Shown here: in pieces, positions 25,148 to 34,321 of the stretch
Layout of the letters: the number at the start of each line of letters is the position of its first letter
How positions within the stretch are numbered: the first letter of the stretch is position 1
Source: Glaciihabitans sp.
Lineage (GTDB): Bacteria > Actinomycetota > Actinomycetes > Actinomycetales > Microbacteriaceae
Assembly: GCA_025463785.1 (NCBI GenBank)
Contig: JAODBD010000006.1
Location: 1-64,000, forward strand
Reading direction: 5' to 3'
Length of the DNA stretch: 64,000 nt
Position numbers and translations under genes: made by a program
The notes under the pieces: model-generated
Databases searched by the model: none
What the model was told of the DNA's origin: nothing
The model's input: the letters and a program-made list of their open reading frames with translations, nothing else

Positions 25148-27204
25148 GGCTGCTTCTGCACGAGAGTGAGAACGTCGTAGCTGGCGACCACCTCGTCCCT
25201 CTGGTTCAGCAGCACGGCATCCCATCGCACCTCGCCATAATCCTCCATCTCGCGCGGCGTGATCTGCTTGGCCGTCAGCACCACCCGCACCTCGTCGTCA
25301 GGTGAAACAGGCGTGACAAAGCGCAGATTCTCAAGGCCGTAGTTGGCAAGGACCGGCCCGGGATCCGGGTCTACGAACAACCCAGCAGCCCACGAAACCA
25401 ACAGGTAGCCGTGAGCGACCCGTCCAGGGAAGAACGGGTTTGCCGCAGCAGCCTCCTCGTTCATGTGGGCGTAAAACGTGTCACCAGTGAACTCGGCGAA
25501 GTGTTCAATATCCGCGAGGGTTATCACTCGCGACGCCGACACCACGCTGTCGCCCAGCGTCAACTCCGCGAGGCTTTTCCGGAATGGATGCCGCCCCGAC
25601 GAATCCGACGCGGCCCCCGCGTGCCAGATCCCGGTGATCGCCGTCAGCATCTCCGGGGAACCCTGGATCGCTGTCCGCTGCATGTGGTGCAGCACCGCCC
25701 GGATACCGCCCAACTCCTCGCCGCCACCAGCGCGACCCGGGCCGCCGTGCACCAGATGCGGCACGGGCGAGCCGTGACCGGTCGACGTGCGTGCGTCATC
25801 CCGATCCAGCACCAAAACCCGACCGTTGTAAGCCGAGATCCCTGTGATGAGCTGCACGGCCTCAACCGGATCGTGCGTCGCGATACTCGTGACCAGCGAG
25901 CCGCCACCGCGTCCGACCAGCGCAATCGCCTCGTCGATCGTGTCGTAGCCGAGAAGGCTCGCAACCGGTCCGAAAGCCTCGACCTCATGCAGCGCATCCG
26001 CCGCACTGTCATCGAAACGCAGCAGGATCGGCTCCACGTATGCGCCACCCTCGGTCGCCGAAACGGTGCCATCCGCGTGGGTTACGGCAGGGGCATCCGT
26101 CGAACCGACGACGACGCGACCGCCTGCTGCAATCAACTTATTCACCTGTCGCAGCACCTCATCCCGCTGCTCGACCGACGCGAGCGGACCCATCGTGACG
26201 CCCTCGGCCCGCGGATCGCCGATGACGATGCGCTGCCGGATCCGTTCCCCGATCGCGGCCACGACTTCGTCTGCGCTTGCCGTCGGCACAATGATCCGCC
26301 GGATGCTCGTGCACTTCTGCCCCGCCTTGACCGTCATCTCCGTCACGACCTGCTTCACGAACGCATCAAACTCGGGAGTGCCGGACACAGCGGTCTCGCC
26401 CAACACCGACGCGTTGATCGAGTCGGTCTCGCTCGTGAATCGCACTCCCCCGGTCTGCACCGAGTCATGAGCTCGCAGCCGCTCCGCAGTGGATGCCGAC
26501 CCGGTGAACGAGACCAGGTCACCGAGCCGCAGGTGGTCGAACAGTTTGGGCACGCCGCCAGAGACCAACTGCAGCGAGCCCGCTGGCAGCAGCCCACTCT
26601 CGACCAGGATGCGCACGAATGCTTCGGCGAGGTATCCGGTCGGCGTCGCCGGCTTCACGAGTGTCGGAACTCCCGCCAGGAACGCGGGCGCAAACTTCTC
26701 CAGCGAACCCCAAACCGGGAAGTTGAAGGCATTGATCTGAACGGCAACGCCCGGCAGGCGCGTGTAAATATGCCGACCGAGGAATGAGCCATCCTTCGAT
26801 AGCGGTTCGACGGCGCCGTCGACGTACACGCGCGTATTCGGCAGTTCGCGACGCCCCTTCGACGAGTAGGTGAAGAGCACGCCGATGCCGCCGTCGATGT
26901 CGGTCAGCGAGTCAATCCTGGTCGCTCCCGCGCGACTGGAGATCGCGTACAGCTCGTCCTTGCGCTCGGTCAGTGCCTGCGCGAACTGTTTGAGCAGCAT
27001 GGCTCGCTGATGGAACGTCAGTTCGCCGAGCGACTCCTGGCCGACCGTGCGCGCGTAATCGAGTGCGCCGGCAAGGTCAAGCCCGAGGGTGCTGACGTGC
27101 GCAACGATCTCTCCGGTCGACGAGTCGCGCACGATCGTGGCGTTGTTGTCGGCCGCAGGAACGAACCAGTCGCCCCTCACGTAACTGGGCAGAAATTCGG
27201 TCAT
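25084..27204 (-). CDS. paaZ: Bifunctional oxepin-CoA hydrolase / 3-oxo-5,6-dehydrosuberyl-CoA semialdehyde dehydrogenase
   Basis: Fusion that opens the oxepin ring and oxidises the resulting aldehyde. Residues 1-520 are an aldehyde dehydrogenase with VQINAFNFPVWGSLEKFAPAF, SFTGSASTAERL and the catalytic Cys in VKAGQKCTSIRR (about residue 300). Residues 540-690 are a MaoC-type (R)-hydratase/hydrolase domain with FAEFTGDTFYAHMNEEAAA and FFPGRVAHGYL. ATG 27204 gives 706 residues; the upstream frame is not homologous. The last residues (Ser/Ala-rich tail) overlap the paaR coding end. A PaaR-like operator lies 32 bases upstream. Confidence 0.95.
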   Translation of the reverse strand: MTEFLPSYVRGDWFVPAADNNATIVRDSSTGEIVAHVSTLGLDLAGALDYARTVGQESLGELTFHQRAMLLKQFAQALTERKDELYAISSRAGATRIDSLTDIDGGIGVLFTYSSKGRRELPNTRVYVDGAVEPLSKDGSFLGRHIYTRLPGVAVQINAFNFPVWGSLEKFAPAFLAGVPTLVKPATPTGYLAEAFVRILVESGLLPAGSLQLVSGGVPKLFDHLRLGDLVSFTGSASTAERLRAHDSVQTGGVRFTSETDSINASVLGETAVSGTPEFDAFVKQVVTEMTVKAGQKCTSIRRIIVPTASADEVVAAIGERIRQRIVIGDPRAEGVTMGPLASVEQRDEVLRQVNKLIAAGGRVVVGSTDAPAVTHADGTVSATEGGAYVEPILLRFDDSAADALHEVEAFGPVASLLGYDTIDEAIALVGRGGGSLVTSIATHDPVEAVQLITGISAYNGRVLVLDRDDARTSTGHGSPVPHLVHGGPGRAGGGEELGGIRAVLHHMQRTAIQGSPEMLTAITGIWHAGAASDSSGRHPFRKSLAELTLGDSVVSASRVITLADIEHFAEFTGDTFYAHMNEEAAAANPFFPGRVAHGYLLVSWAAGLFVDPDPGPVLANYGLENLRFVTPVSPDDEVRVVLTAKQITPREMEDYGEVRWDAVLLNQRDEVVASYDVLTLVQKQPYVPGAVLSPSSAMASTSSAS

Positions 27205-27235
27205 GCGGTGGCTCCTTGAATCGCTTGTGGCGTAG

Positions 27236-27257
27236 GTACACTGAACGGGCCGTGAGT
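27236..27257. promoter_or_regulatory. PaaR-like operator between paaZ and the second thioesterase
   Basis: The 22 bases GTACACTG-AA-CG-GG-CCGTGAGT fit the PaaR motif (A-C-(C)-G, central CG, right half AGT) with a few mismatches. It sits in the 78-bp divergent region between paaZ and the hotdog gene. Confidence 0.6.
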
Positions 27258-27282
27258 GGCGGCGACGGAAAGGATGCTGTCT

Positions 27283-27693
27283 GTGGCTGAACCGTGGAAG
27301 ATCGTTTTGGGCGAGCTCGACATCCGGATGGGCGTCATCATCCTCGAGCAATCCGCCGAACGGGTCGTCGCGACCATGCCGGTGGAGGGCAACCGCCAAT
27401 CGTTCGGACTGCTGCACGGCGGCGCTTCGATCGCATTCGCCGAAGCCCTCGGGTCATGGGCGGCGGTCATCCACGCGGGACCCGGCCGCACCGCCGTCGG
27501 CCTCGACATCAACGCGACGCACCATCGCTCGGTGCGATCGGGGCTGGTGACGGGCACAGCCACCGCGATCAAGCTCGGCCGCCGTGTGACCTCGCACGAG
27601 ATCGAAATTCGGGATGACGAGGGCCGCCTGCTCTGCACGGCCCGAATCACCAACCTCATCACCGATCTCATCGCCGAGGCGCCCGCAGACTGA
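27283..27693 (+). CDS. Hotdog-fold thioesterase (PaaI/MenI-like)
   Basis: About 136 residues with the single-domain hotdog thioesterase pattern SFGLLHGGASIAFAEALGSWAA and AVGLDINATHHRSVRSG. The LHGGAS...E block resembles DHNA-CoA thioesterases (MenI/YbdB) as much as PaaI. Context in the paa regulon and a PaaR-like operator upstream suggest removal of blocked acyl-CoA intermediates. GTG 27283 has GGAAAGG about 9 bases upstream and is preferred to the GTG at 27256 or ATG at 27274. The stop is one base from the convergent paaH stop. Confidence 0.82.
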   Translation: MAEPWKIVLGELDIRMGVIILEQSAERVVATMPVEGNRQSFGLLHGGASIAFAEALGSWAAVIHAGPGRTAVGLDINATHHRSVRSGLVTGTATAIKLGRRVTSHEIEIRDDEGRLLCTARITNLITDLIAEAPAD

Positions 27694-27694
27694 G

Positions 27695-28552
27695 TCACGG
27701 CGCGCCCCAGCTGAAGAAGCCCTGGCCGGTCTTCCGTCCGAGCTCGCCCGCCGCGACCTTGTCGCGGAGCAGCTGTGGCGGAGCGAACCGTTCGCCGAGC
27801 TCGGATCTGAGGTATTCGGCGATGCCGAGGCGCACATCCAGACCAACGATGTCAGTCAGTCGCAGCGGCCCAACCGGATACTTGTAACCGAGCACCATCG
27901 CGGCGTCGATGTCTTCGGCGCTGGCGACGCCCTGTTCCAGCATCCTGATGGCCTCAAGGCCGATGACGAGTCCGAGCCGCGATGACGCGAAGCCAGGCGA
28001 ATCGCTGACGGTCACAGGCGTCTTACCGAGGGCCGAGACCCAGCCCCGCGCCCGCTCCACGAGCGATGCCTCGGTCGCGGCACCGACCACGATTTCGACC
28101 AGGTCGGATGACGGAACCGGGTTGAAGAAATGCAGCCCGAGAAAGCGCACGGGCAGTCGCATCTCGCCGGCCAACCCATCAATCGAAATGGATGACGTGT
28201 TGCTGGCAATCGCGGCAGAGTCAGCGACGACCGCCTCAATTCGCGCGAGGGAGGCAAGCTTCAGCGCGCGATCCTCCGGCACCGCTTCGATCACCAGGTC
28301 GCACGCTGCGAAGGGAGTGTCACTCGTACCGATCGTCACCCTGGCCAGAATTTCGTCGATTGGACCCCTTGCGGCATCCCGCTCGACGCTCGTCCTCACA
28401 ATTGCGGCCAGTCGAGCCCGGGCAGCAGCAACCTGTTCGTCGTCCCGCTCGACGATCGCGACCGCCGAACCGGCCAGCAGGAAGGCGTGCGCAATACCTG
28501 CACCCATACGCCCACCGCCGAGAACGCCGACAGCCGCCGGCAACGCGGTCAT
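27695..28552 (-). CDS. paaH: 3-hydroxyacyl-CoA dehydrogenase (PaaH type)
   Basis: NAD-dependent oxidation of 3-hydroxyadipyl-CoA. The Rossmann motif GVLGGGRMGAGIAHAFL is at residues 8-24, the catalytic His in FLGLHFFNPVP near residue 140, and the C-terminal helical domain has DAAMVLGYKYPVGPLRLTDIVGLD. 285 residues, normal for a monofunctional enzyme. ATG 28552 overlaps the stop of the upstream hydratase by four bases. Confidence 0.93.
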   Translation of the reverse strand: MTALPAAVGVLGGGRMGAGIAHAFLLAGSAVAIVERDDEQVAAARARLAAIVRTSVERDAARGPIDEILARVTIGTSDTPFAACDLVIEAVPEDRALKLASLARIEAVVADSAAIASNTSSISIDGLAGEMRLPVRFLGLHFFNPVPSSDLVEIVVGAATEASLVERARGWVSALGKTPVTVSDSPGFASSRLGLVIGLEAIRMLEQGVASAEDIDAAMVLGYKYPVGPLRLTDIVGLDVRLGIAEYLRSELGERFAPPQLLRDKVAAGELGRKTGQGFFSWGAP

Positions 28553-29313
28553 GGCTTCTTCCTGGTGAGAAATTCGGTCATCCTGCGATGTTTTTCGGGT
28601 GAATCGAACAGGGCGGCCTGCGCCTCGAGATCGACTCCGGGATGCTCGCCCCGAGGAATCCGGAGGATGGCTTTCGTCGCCCGCGTCGCAGCCGGATCCT
28701 TTGCGGCAATCTCGTCGGCGAGCGCGTGGGCGGCGGCAAGCAGATCGGCGGGTTGGCTCAGCCGTGTGACCAGGCGAGCGGCGAGCGCCTCGTCAGCGTT
28801 GAGGACGCGGCCGGCGAGCAGTATCTCCTTGGCGAGAGGCTCGCCCACCAATTGTGGGAGCCGCCACAGCGCGCCGGCGGGCGCGACGATCCCGAGGCCG
28901 GTTTCGGGGTTCCCGATCCTGACCCGAGGGGTCCCGATGCGGAAGTCCGCCGCATACGCCAGTTCGGCGCCGCCGCCCAGCGCATAGCCGTCAATCGCCG
29001 CGATGACGGGCATCGGCAGGTCGGCGATGCGGATGAACACCATGGTATTGATCCCGCGGCGCGCGTCCTCGCCCGTGCGATCGCGTAACTCGCCGATGTC
29101 GGCGCCGCTCGCGAAGACACCGTCCCCGCCGATCAGGATGAGGATGCGCGGGGCGACTTCCAGCTCCGCACAAACGGCGTGCAGGTCATCCACCATCTGC
29201 TGGTTGATCGCGTTGCGCACCTCGGGGCGGTTCAGTTGCACGATCACTCGGTCGGGCATCCGGGTAACCAGGATGGTCGACCTCGTCTCGGTCTCGCCGA
29301 TGGGTGCCGGCAT
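28549..29313 (-). CDS. paaF: Enoyl-CoA hydratase (PaaF type)
   Basis: A 254-residue crotonase: GGDGVFASGADIGELRD and AIDGYALGGGAELAYAADFRIG form the oxyanion hole, and PETGLGIVAPAGALWRLPQLVG is the family block with the hydratase Glu in PETGLG. It begins one base after the thiolase stop and overlaps paaH, so the three beta-oxidation enzymes are made from one message. Together they convert 2,3-dehydroadipyl-CoA to acetyl-CoA and succinyl-CoA. Confidence 0.92.
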   Translation of the reverse strand: MPAPIGETETRSTILVTRMPDRVIVQLNRPEVRNAINQQMVDDLHAVCAELEVAPRILILIGGDGVFASGADIGELRDRTGEDARRGINTMVFIRIADLPMPVIAAIDGYALGGGAELAYAADFRIGTPRVRIGNPETGLGIVAPAGALWRLPQLVGEPLAKEILLAGRVLNADEALAARLVTRLSQPADLLAAAHALADEIAAKDPAATRATKAILRIPRGEHPGVDLEAQAALFDSPEKHRRMTEFLTRKKP

Positions 29314-29314
29314 C

Positions 29315-30502
29315 TCAACCGACCCGCTCGATGATGAGGGCCGTGCCCTGGCCGACGCCCACGCACATGGTCGCGAGTCCGTAGCGGGTCGCCTCTCGCT
29401 CCATTCGGCCGAGCAGCGTGACGACGAGCCGCGAACCGCTCGAACCGAGGGGATGCCCCAGCGCGATGGCGCCGCCGTCGGAGTTCACGACCTCGGGGTT
29501 CAATCCCAGCCGCCGGATGACGGCGATGGACTGTGTCGCGAACGCCTCGTTGAGCTCAATCGAGCCGAGATCGGCGATGCTGAGGCCAGCCCGGGCGAGC
29601 GCCTTCAGCGTCGCGGGCACGGGACCCAGTCCCATGATCTCCGGTGCAACGCCGACGCTCGCGCCGACGACGACGCGAGCGCGCGGCACCAGTCCGTACT
29701 TCTCGACCGCCGCTCCGCTTGCCACCACGATCGCAGACGCACCGTCGTTGAGGGCGCTCGAGTTGCCAGCGGTGACGACGCTGCCGCCCGCAACGACCGG
29801 CAGCAGCCCGGCGAGTACCTCCGCACTCGTGTCGCGCCGCGGACCCTCATCGAGCAGCACCGATCCGTTCACGGTCGGCACTCCCACGATCTCGGCGGCG
29901 AAGCGTCCGGCGTCAATTGCGGCGATCGCCCGCTGGTGACTCCGCAGGGCGAAGGCATCCGCGTCTTCGCGCGAGATACCGTCAACGCGCGCGACCTCTT
30001 CGCCCGTCTCCGGCATCGTGAAGGTTGCCTTGGCTCGCGCCGCGAGAATCGGGTTGACAAACCGCCAGCCGATCGAGGTGTCAAAAGCCGGTCCCGGCTT
30101 CGCCCATGCCCTGTCTGGTTTGGCCTGCACCCAGGGCGCCCGGGTCATCGACTCGACTCCCCCTGCGACAATGAGGTCGGCATCCCCCGCGCGGATCGCC
30201 TGAGCAGCCATCGTGATCGCTGAGAGACCGGAGGCGCACAGCCGATTGACGGTGATGCCGGGAACATGGTCGGGCAAACCCGCCAGCAGCACCGACATGC
30301 GAGCCACGTTGCGGTTGTCCTCGCCAGCCTGGATGGCGCCGCCGAGAATAACCTCGTCGAGAAACGCAGGGTCGATGCGCGCACGCACAATGGCCTCGCG
30401 GACGACCAGCGCAGCCAGGTCGTCGGGTCGAACGGTCGCGAGAATCCCGCCGTACCGGCCCACAGGCGTGCGCACACCGCCGATCAGAAACGCTTCAGCC
30501 AC
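29315..30502 (-). CDS. paaJ: Acetyl-CoA acyltransferase, 3-oxoadipyl-CoA thiolase type
   Basis: A 395-residue thiolase. Nucleophilic Cys in NRLCASGLSAITMAAQAI (about residue 89), catalytic His in GGAIALGHPLGSSGSR and second Cys in MCVGVGQGTALII. First gene of the thiolase-paaF-paaH operon, with a PaaR-like operator 23-44 bases upstream of its ATG, which ties it to the phenylacetate regulon and to cleavage of 3-oxoadipyl-CoA and 3-oxo-5,6-dehydrosuberyl-CoA. Confidence 0.92.
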   Translation of the reverse strand: MAEAFLIGGVRTPVGRYGGILATVRPDDLAALVVREAIVRARIDPAFLDEVILGGAIQAGEDNRNVARMSVLLAGLPDHVPGITVNRLCASGLSAITMAAQAIRAGDADLIVAGGVESMTRAPWVQAKPDRAWAKPGPAFDTSIGWRFVNPILAARAKATFTMPETGEEVARVDGISREDADAFALRSHQRAIAAIDAGRFAAEIVGVPTVNGSVLLDEGPRRDTSAEVLAGLLPVVAGGSVVTAGNSSALNDGASAIVVASGAAVEKYGLVPRARVVVGASVGVAPEIMGLGPVPATLKALARAGLSIADLGSIELNEAFATQSIAVIRRLGLNPEVVNSDGGAIALGHPLGSSGSRLVVTLLGRMEREATRYGLATMCVGVGQGTALIIERVG

Positions 30503-30524
30503 GCGACACCCTCCGTCGGGAATA

Positions 30525-30546
30525 CATTACCGACCGTTCGGAAGGT
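30525..30546. promoter_or_regulatory. PaaR-like operator upstream of the thiolase operon
   Basis: CATTACCG-AC-CG-TT-CGGAAGGT matches the PaaR consensus in the core ACCG-N2-CG-N2-CGG. It is the third such site in the cluster and lies directly before the paaJ start codon region. Confidence 0.72.
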
Positions 30547-30573
30547 AATTCTGTCAGATGGGTGGCGGCCCGG

Positions 30574-31524
30574 TCAATCGCGACCGTTTGCTACCTCCAA
30601 TACCACTTTGCCGAGCCCATGACGCTGGCCCAGCCGTTCGTATGCGGCGCGCACCTGATCGAGCGGAAACGTCGCCGCAATCGGAAGCTGCAGTTCACCG
30701 TTCGCCAGCAGCCGCCCTAACTCGATGAGGGCCTCGCGGGGGGCGACCGTCGACATCCCGTCGCCTCGCACGCCGTATTTCTTCCGCGCCGCAAAATCAG
30801 CGATCGTGTTGATCCGGTCGCGGTCGACGCCCAGCGCAATCGCGGCCTCGACGTTGCCCTCTCCGTGGGCATCGATGAAGGCATCGACGCCATCCGGCAC
30901 AATCCTGCGGATGCGATCGACCAGCCCCTTGCCGTACTCGACCGGGATGGCGCCAACCGATTCGAGGAACGCATGATTCTCCTTACTGGCGGTCGCAACC
31001 ACGGCAGCGCCACCGAGCACGGCAAGCTGGGTCGCCAGGACGCCAACACCCCCGGCAGCGCCCGCGACAACAACCGTGTCGCCGCGGCGAATTCGCACCG
31101 AATCGACACTCGCGCGCGCGGTCGTTCCCACGACGAACAGCGCACCCGCCACCTCCCAGCTCACCGAGTGCGGCTTCGGGATGACGCGGTCGGCCGCAAT
31201 CGTGATCGACTCCGCCTGCGCGTTGCGTCCGTCGCTGAATCCGATGACCTCGTCCCCGACGCTCACGCCGTCGACCCGGTCGCCTACCTCGACGATGACA
31301 CCGGCGAAGTCGCTCCCCTGGCCCTCGGGGCCTTCGCCCCCCTCGAACCTTGCGGGGTAGACAGTGCGCAACGCGCCTTCGCGAATCGCAATCTCGCCCG
31401 GGTTGAGACCAGCCGTGACCACGCGAACCCGAACCTCGCCCTGAGCGGGAGGTCGGTCATCCACTTCGAGGATTTCGAGAACCTCCGCGCCCCCGTACCG
31501 ACTGAACTTGACCGCTCTGGACAC
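30574..31524 (-). CDS. NADP-dependent medium-chain oxidoreductase
   Basis: A 316-residue zinc-independent MDR protein of the quinone reductase-like group: N-terminal VKFSRYGGAEVLEILEVDD, GSDFAGVIVEVGD, Rossmann motif VVAGAAGGVGVLATQLA, and the C-terminal AYERLGQRHGLGKVVLEV. The start is GTG 31524 with GGAGG five bases upstream. It is not part of the paa operon (its own ribosome site, 71 bases from the thiolase start on the other side of the operator), and the substrate is unknown. The 230 bases between it and rsmI hold nothing recognisable. Confidence 0.88.
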   Translation of the reverse strand: MSRAVKFSRYGGAEVLEILEVDDRPPAQGEVRVRVVTAGLNPGEIAIREGALRTVYPARFEGGEGPEGQGSDFAGVIVEVGDRVDGVSVGDEVIGFSDGRNAQAESITIAADRVIPKPHSVSWEVAGALFVVGTTARASVDSVRIRRGDTVVVAGAAGGVGVLATQLAVLGGAAVVATASKENHAFLESVGAIPVEYGKGLVDRIRRIVPDGVDAFIDAHGEGNVEAAIALGVDRDRINTIADFAARKKYGVRGDGMSTVAPREALIELGRLLANGELQLPIAATFPLDQVRAAYERLGQRHGLGKVVLEVANGRD

Positions 31525-31754
31525 ATGGACCTCCGTTGGCTCGAACCCCAGTCAACGTGACGGGTCGGGATGCCGTCAACCGGGTGGACAACGAATTTCG
31601 CGCGTTGGGGCCCATCCCGCACGTCGATCCATCCCGCGCGGAGGTTTGTCGCGGCCGAGGTCGCACGTACATGCGCGCCCGCGACAATCCGACGCATGAC
31701 CCCCGGAGATCGGCGGACAGCGCGACCGGCGCAGCACGCGGCACAGCGGCCCGG

Positions 31755-32564
31755 CTACCGCGCAGCCAGTGCACCCTCGTAGAGGTCGCGGCGGCTGAGT
31801 CCGGTCGCCTCGGCGACCTCGGCCGACGCCTCCTTCAGCCGCACCCCCTGCGCGACGAGGGCAAGTACCTGCGCGATGCCGTCGGGCAGGTCGGCCGTCG
31901 CGGGAGCCGCTCCGGCAACAACGAGGCAGATCTCGCCGCGCGCGCCGTCCTTGAAGTACTCGGCCAATTCGGATGCCGTACCCCGCTTGACCTCTTCGTG
32001 CAGCTTGGTGAGTTCCCGGCAGACCGCAACGCGCCTATCGTCGCCCAGCGCCTTGGCGAGGTCGGCGAGCGCCGCGGCCAACCGGTTCGGCGACTCGAAG
32101 AACACCATGGTGCGCTGTTCTCGCGCAAGCCCGGTGAAGTAGGCGACCCGACCCTTGCGCGGCAGGAACCCTTCGAAGGTGAAGCGGTCGGTCGGGAGTC
32201 CGCTGACTGCAAGAGCCGTGAGGACGGCGCTCGGGCCCGGCAGTGCCGTCACCGTAACCCCCGACGCTGCCGCCGCTGCGACGAGAGGGAAGCCGGGGTC
32301 GCTGATTGCGGGCATTCCGGCGTCCGACAGGACCAGCACATCCCGATCCCGCGCCAGCTCAACGATCTCGGCGGCCTTGGCGTCCTCGTTGTGTTCGTGA
32401 AGCGGGATGAGGCGCGGCCGATTCGTGATGCCGAGTGCGCTGAGGAGGTGGATGGTCGTGCGGGTGTCCTCGGAGGCGATGATCTCGGCGCTCGAGAGCG
32501 CTTCGATGAGCCTGCGGGATGCGTCGCCGAGATTTCCGATCGGGGTCGCCGCGAGGATAATCAC
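31755..32564 (-). CDS. rsmI: 16S rRNA (cytidine-1402-2'-O)-methyltransferase
   Basis: Tetrapyrrole-methylase-fold SAM enzyme that 2'-O-methylates C1402 in the ribosomal P site. Motifs: IILAATPIGNLGDAS at the N-terminus, SEDTRTTIHLLSALGI, LSDAGMPAISDPGFPLV and FEGFLPRKGR. 269 residues, starting with GTG 32564. Divergent from the PMT gene with 47 bases between, an arrangement conserved in actinobacteria. Confidence 0.95.
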   Translation of the reverse strand: MIILAATPIGNLGDASRRLIEALSSAEIIASEDTRTTIHLLSALGITNRPRLIPLHEHNEDAKAAEIVELARDRDVLVLSDAGMPAISDPGFPLVAAAAASGVTVTALPGPSAVLTALAVSGLPTDRFTFEGFLPRKGRVAYFTGLAREQRTMVFFESPNRLAAALADLAKALGDDRRVAVCRELTKLHEEVKRGTASELAEYFKDGARGEICLVVAGAAPATADLPDGIAQVLALVAQGVRLKEASAEVAEATGLSRRDLYEGALAAR

Positions 32565-32611
32565 GCCCCATTCTCGCAGGCAGCATCGCTTTCACTCGTT
32601 ACCATTGCGGG

Positions 32612-34255
32612 ATGGGCAGCACGGGCGAAACCGACTTCGACGCGCTAGTCACCTCCACCACCCATCCGATCGAACAGCCGGCCCGGCGTGCAGAGCCTCG
32701 CGTGCTCACCGACAGGCTCTGGGATGCCCTCGCCACCGACCCGGTGCGGGAGCGCGTCATCCGCGCCATCGGCCCGGTCGCCGTCACGCTGCTTGCCGCG
32801 GGCACCCGGCTTTGGAACCTGGATACGCCGAAGACGCTGATCTTCGACGAGACCTTCTACGTCAAGGACGCGTACACACTCTCGCACCTGGGCTACGAGG
32901 CGAGCTGGCCGGCCAACACCGACCCGATCTTCGCGAACGGCGGCGTCAACACCTACCTGACGGACCCGTCGTTCGTCGTGCATCCACCACTTGGCAAATG
33001 GCTCATCTCGCTCGGATTCGATGCGTTCGGTGCCCAGAACTCGTTCAGCTGGCGGATCTCGACGGCCGTCGTCGGCATCCTCGCGGTCGTGCTTCTCATG
33101 GTCATCGCGAAATACCTCTTCAAGTCGACGCTCGTCGCAACCATCGCGGGCTTCCTGATGGCAATCGACGGAAACGCCATAGTCATGAGCCGGGTCGCGC
33201 TCCTCGACAACTTCGTGATGTTCTTCGCGCTGCTGGGATTCGGCGCCATCCTGCTCGACCGTGAGTGGAGCGCGGTGCGGCTGGCGGCATGGATGGTGCA
33301 GCGCGAGAAGGCCGGCAAAACCACCGACTGGGGGCCAGCGATGTGGTGGCGGCCGTGGCTGATCCTCGCCGGGCTGGCCTTCGGTCTCGACTCCGCCGTC
33401 AAGTGGAACGGCATCTACTTTCTCGCCGGCCTCGCCATTTACACGCTGGTGGTTGATGCCGTGGCCCGCAAACACGCCGGCATCAACTTCTGGCTCACCG
33501 GCACGATCTTCAAGCAGGCGCCCACCAGCTTCCTGCTGACCGTCCCGATTGCCGCGGTGGCTTACCTCACGACCTGGACCGGCTGGTTCATCACCAGGGG
33601 CGGCTACGACCGCGGCTATGCGGATGTTCCCGGCAACGCCTGGAAGGGCGCGTTTGCCTGGGTGCCGCACGCCTTCCAGAGTTTCGTGAAATACGAATCC
33701 GAGGTCTACAACTACAACATCAACGAGCACACGTACCACCCGTACATGGCCAATCCGCTGACCTGGCTGCTCATGGTTCGGCCGACGAGCATGTACTTCC
33801 AGGGCTCCAACACCGGGCAGAACGGATGCACGTCGGGCTACTGTGGCGAACTCATCACCGGGATCGCGAACCCGCTGATCTGGTGGGCGGGAACGGCCGC
33901 AATCCTCTACCTGCTCTACCGGCTCATCCGGTATCGCGAGTGGCGGGTCGGGCTCATCCTCGCGGCGTTTGCGGCGGGATACCTGCCGTGGCTGCTGTAC
34001 CTGAACCGCACGGTGTTCCAGTTCTACACGATCGCGTTCGAGCCGTTCATGCTGTTGGCGATCGCGTTCGTGGTTTCCCAACTGATCGGATCTCGCGGCG
34101 ACCCCGCGTGGAATCGTGAACGCGGATTTCGCTGGGTTGTGGTGTTTCTGGTGGCGGCACTCGGACTCAGCATCTTCTTCTGGCCGATCTGGACCGGCAT
34201 CCAGACCGACTACGCCTTCACGGCAGCTCACTTCTGGTTCACGACCTGGCGGTAG
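32612..34255 (+). CDS. Polyprenyl-phosphate-mannose protein O-mannosyltransferase
   Basis: A 547-residue GT39-type membrane enzyme that transfers mannose from polyprenyl-phosphate-mannose to Ser/Thr of secreted proteins. The N-terminal catalytic loop has FDETFYVKDAYTLSHLGYE with the Asp-Glu pair essential in the family; VHPPLGKWLISLG and the late WWAGTAAILYLLYRLI and FYTIAFEPFMLLAIAF segments match. About ten membrane helices. TACCAT lies six bases before ATG 32612, so a leaderless message is expected. Work in mycobacteria and Corynebacterium links such enzymes to glycosylation during Sec export. Confidence 0.94.
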   Translation: MGSTGETDFDALVTSTTHPIEQPARRAEPRVLTDRLWDALATDPVRERVIRAIGPVAVTLLAAGTRLWNLDTPKTLIFDETFYVKDAYTLSHLGYEASWPANTDPIFANGGVNTYLTDPSFVVHPPLGKWLISLGFDAFGAQNSFSWRISTAVVGILAVVLLMVIAKYLFKSTLVATIAGFLMAIDGNAIVMSRVALLDNFVMFFALLGFGAILLDREWSAVRLAAWMVQREKAGKTTDWGPAMWWRPWLILAGLAFGLDSAVKWNGIYFLAGLAIYTLVVDAVARKHAGINFWLTGTIFKQAPTSFLLTVPIAAVAYLTTWTGWFITRGGYDRGYADVPGNAWKGAFAWVPHAFQSFVKYESEVYNYNINEHTYHPYMANPLTWLLMVRPTSMYFQGSNTGQNGCTSGYCGELITGIANPLIWWAGTAAILYLLYRLIRYREWRVGLILAAFAAGYLPWLLYLNRTVFQFYTIAFEPFMLLAIAFVVSQLIGSRGDPAWNRERGFRWVVVFLVAALGLSIFFWPIWTGIQTDYAFTAAHFWFTTWR

Positions 34256-34321
34256 GTGCGATTGTTCACCAGTGTTACGGGGCGTGCCAATCGCCCGGCC
34301 TTGCTCGGGTAGCGTTGCCGC

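Noticed and set aside
31525-31754. Possible small gene between the oxidoreductase and rsmI.
   Set aside because: Open frames here extend across rsmI antisense; none has a ribosome site or a recognisable product.
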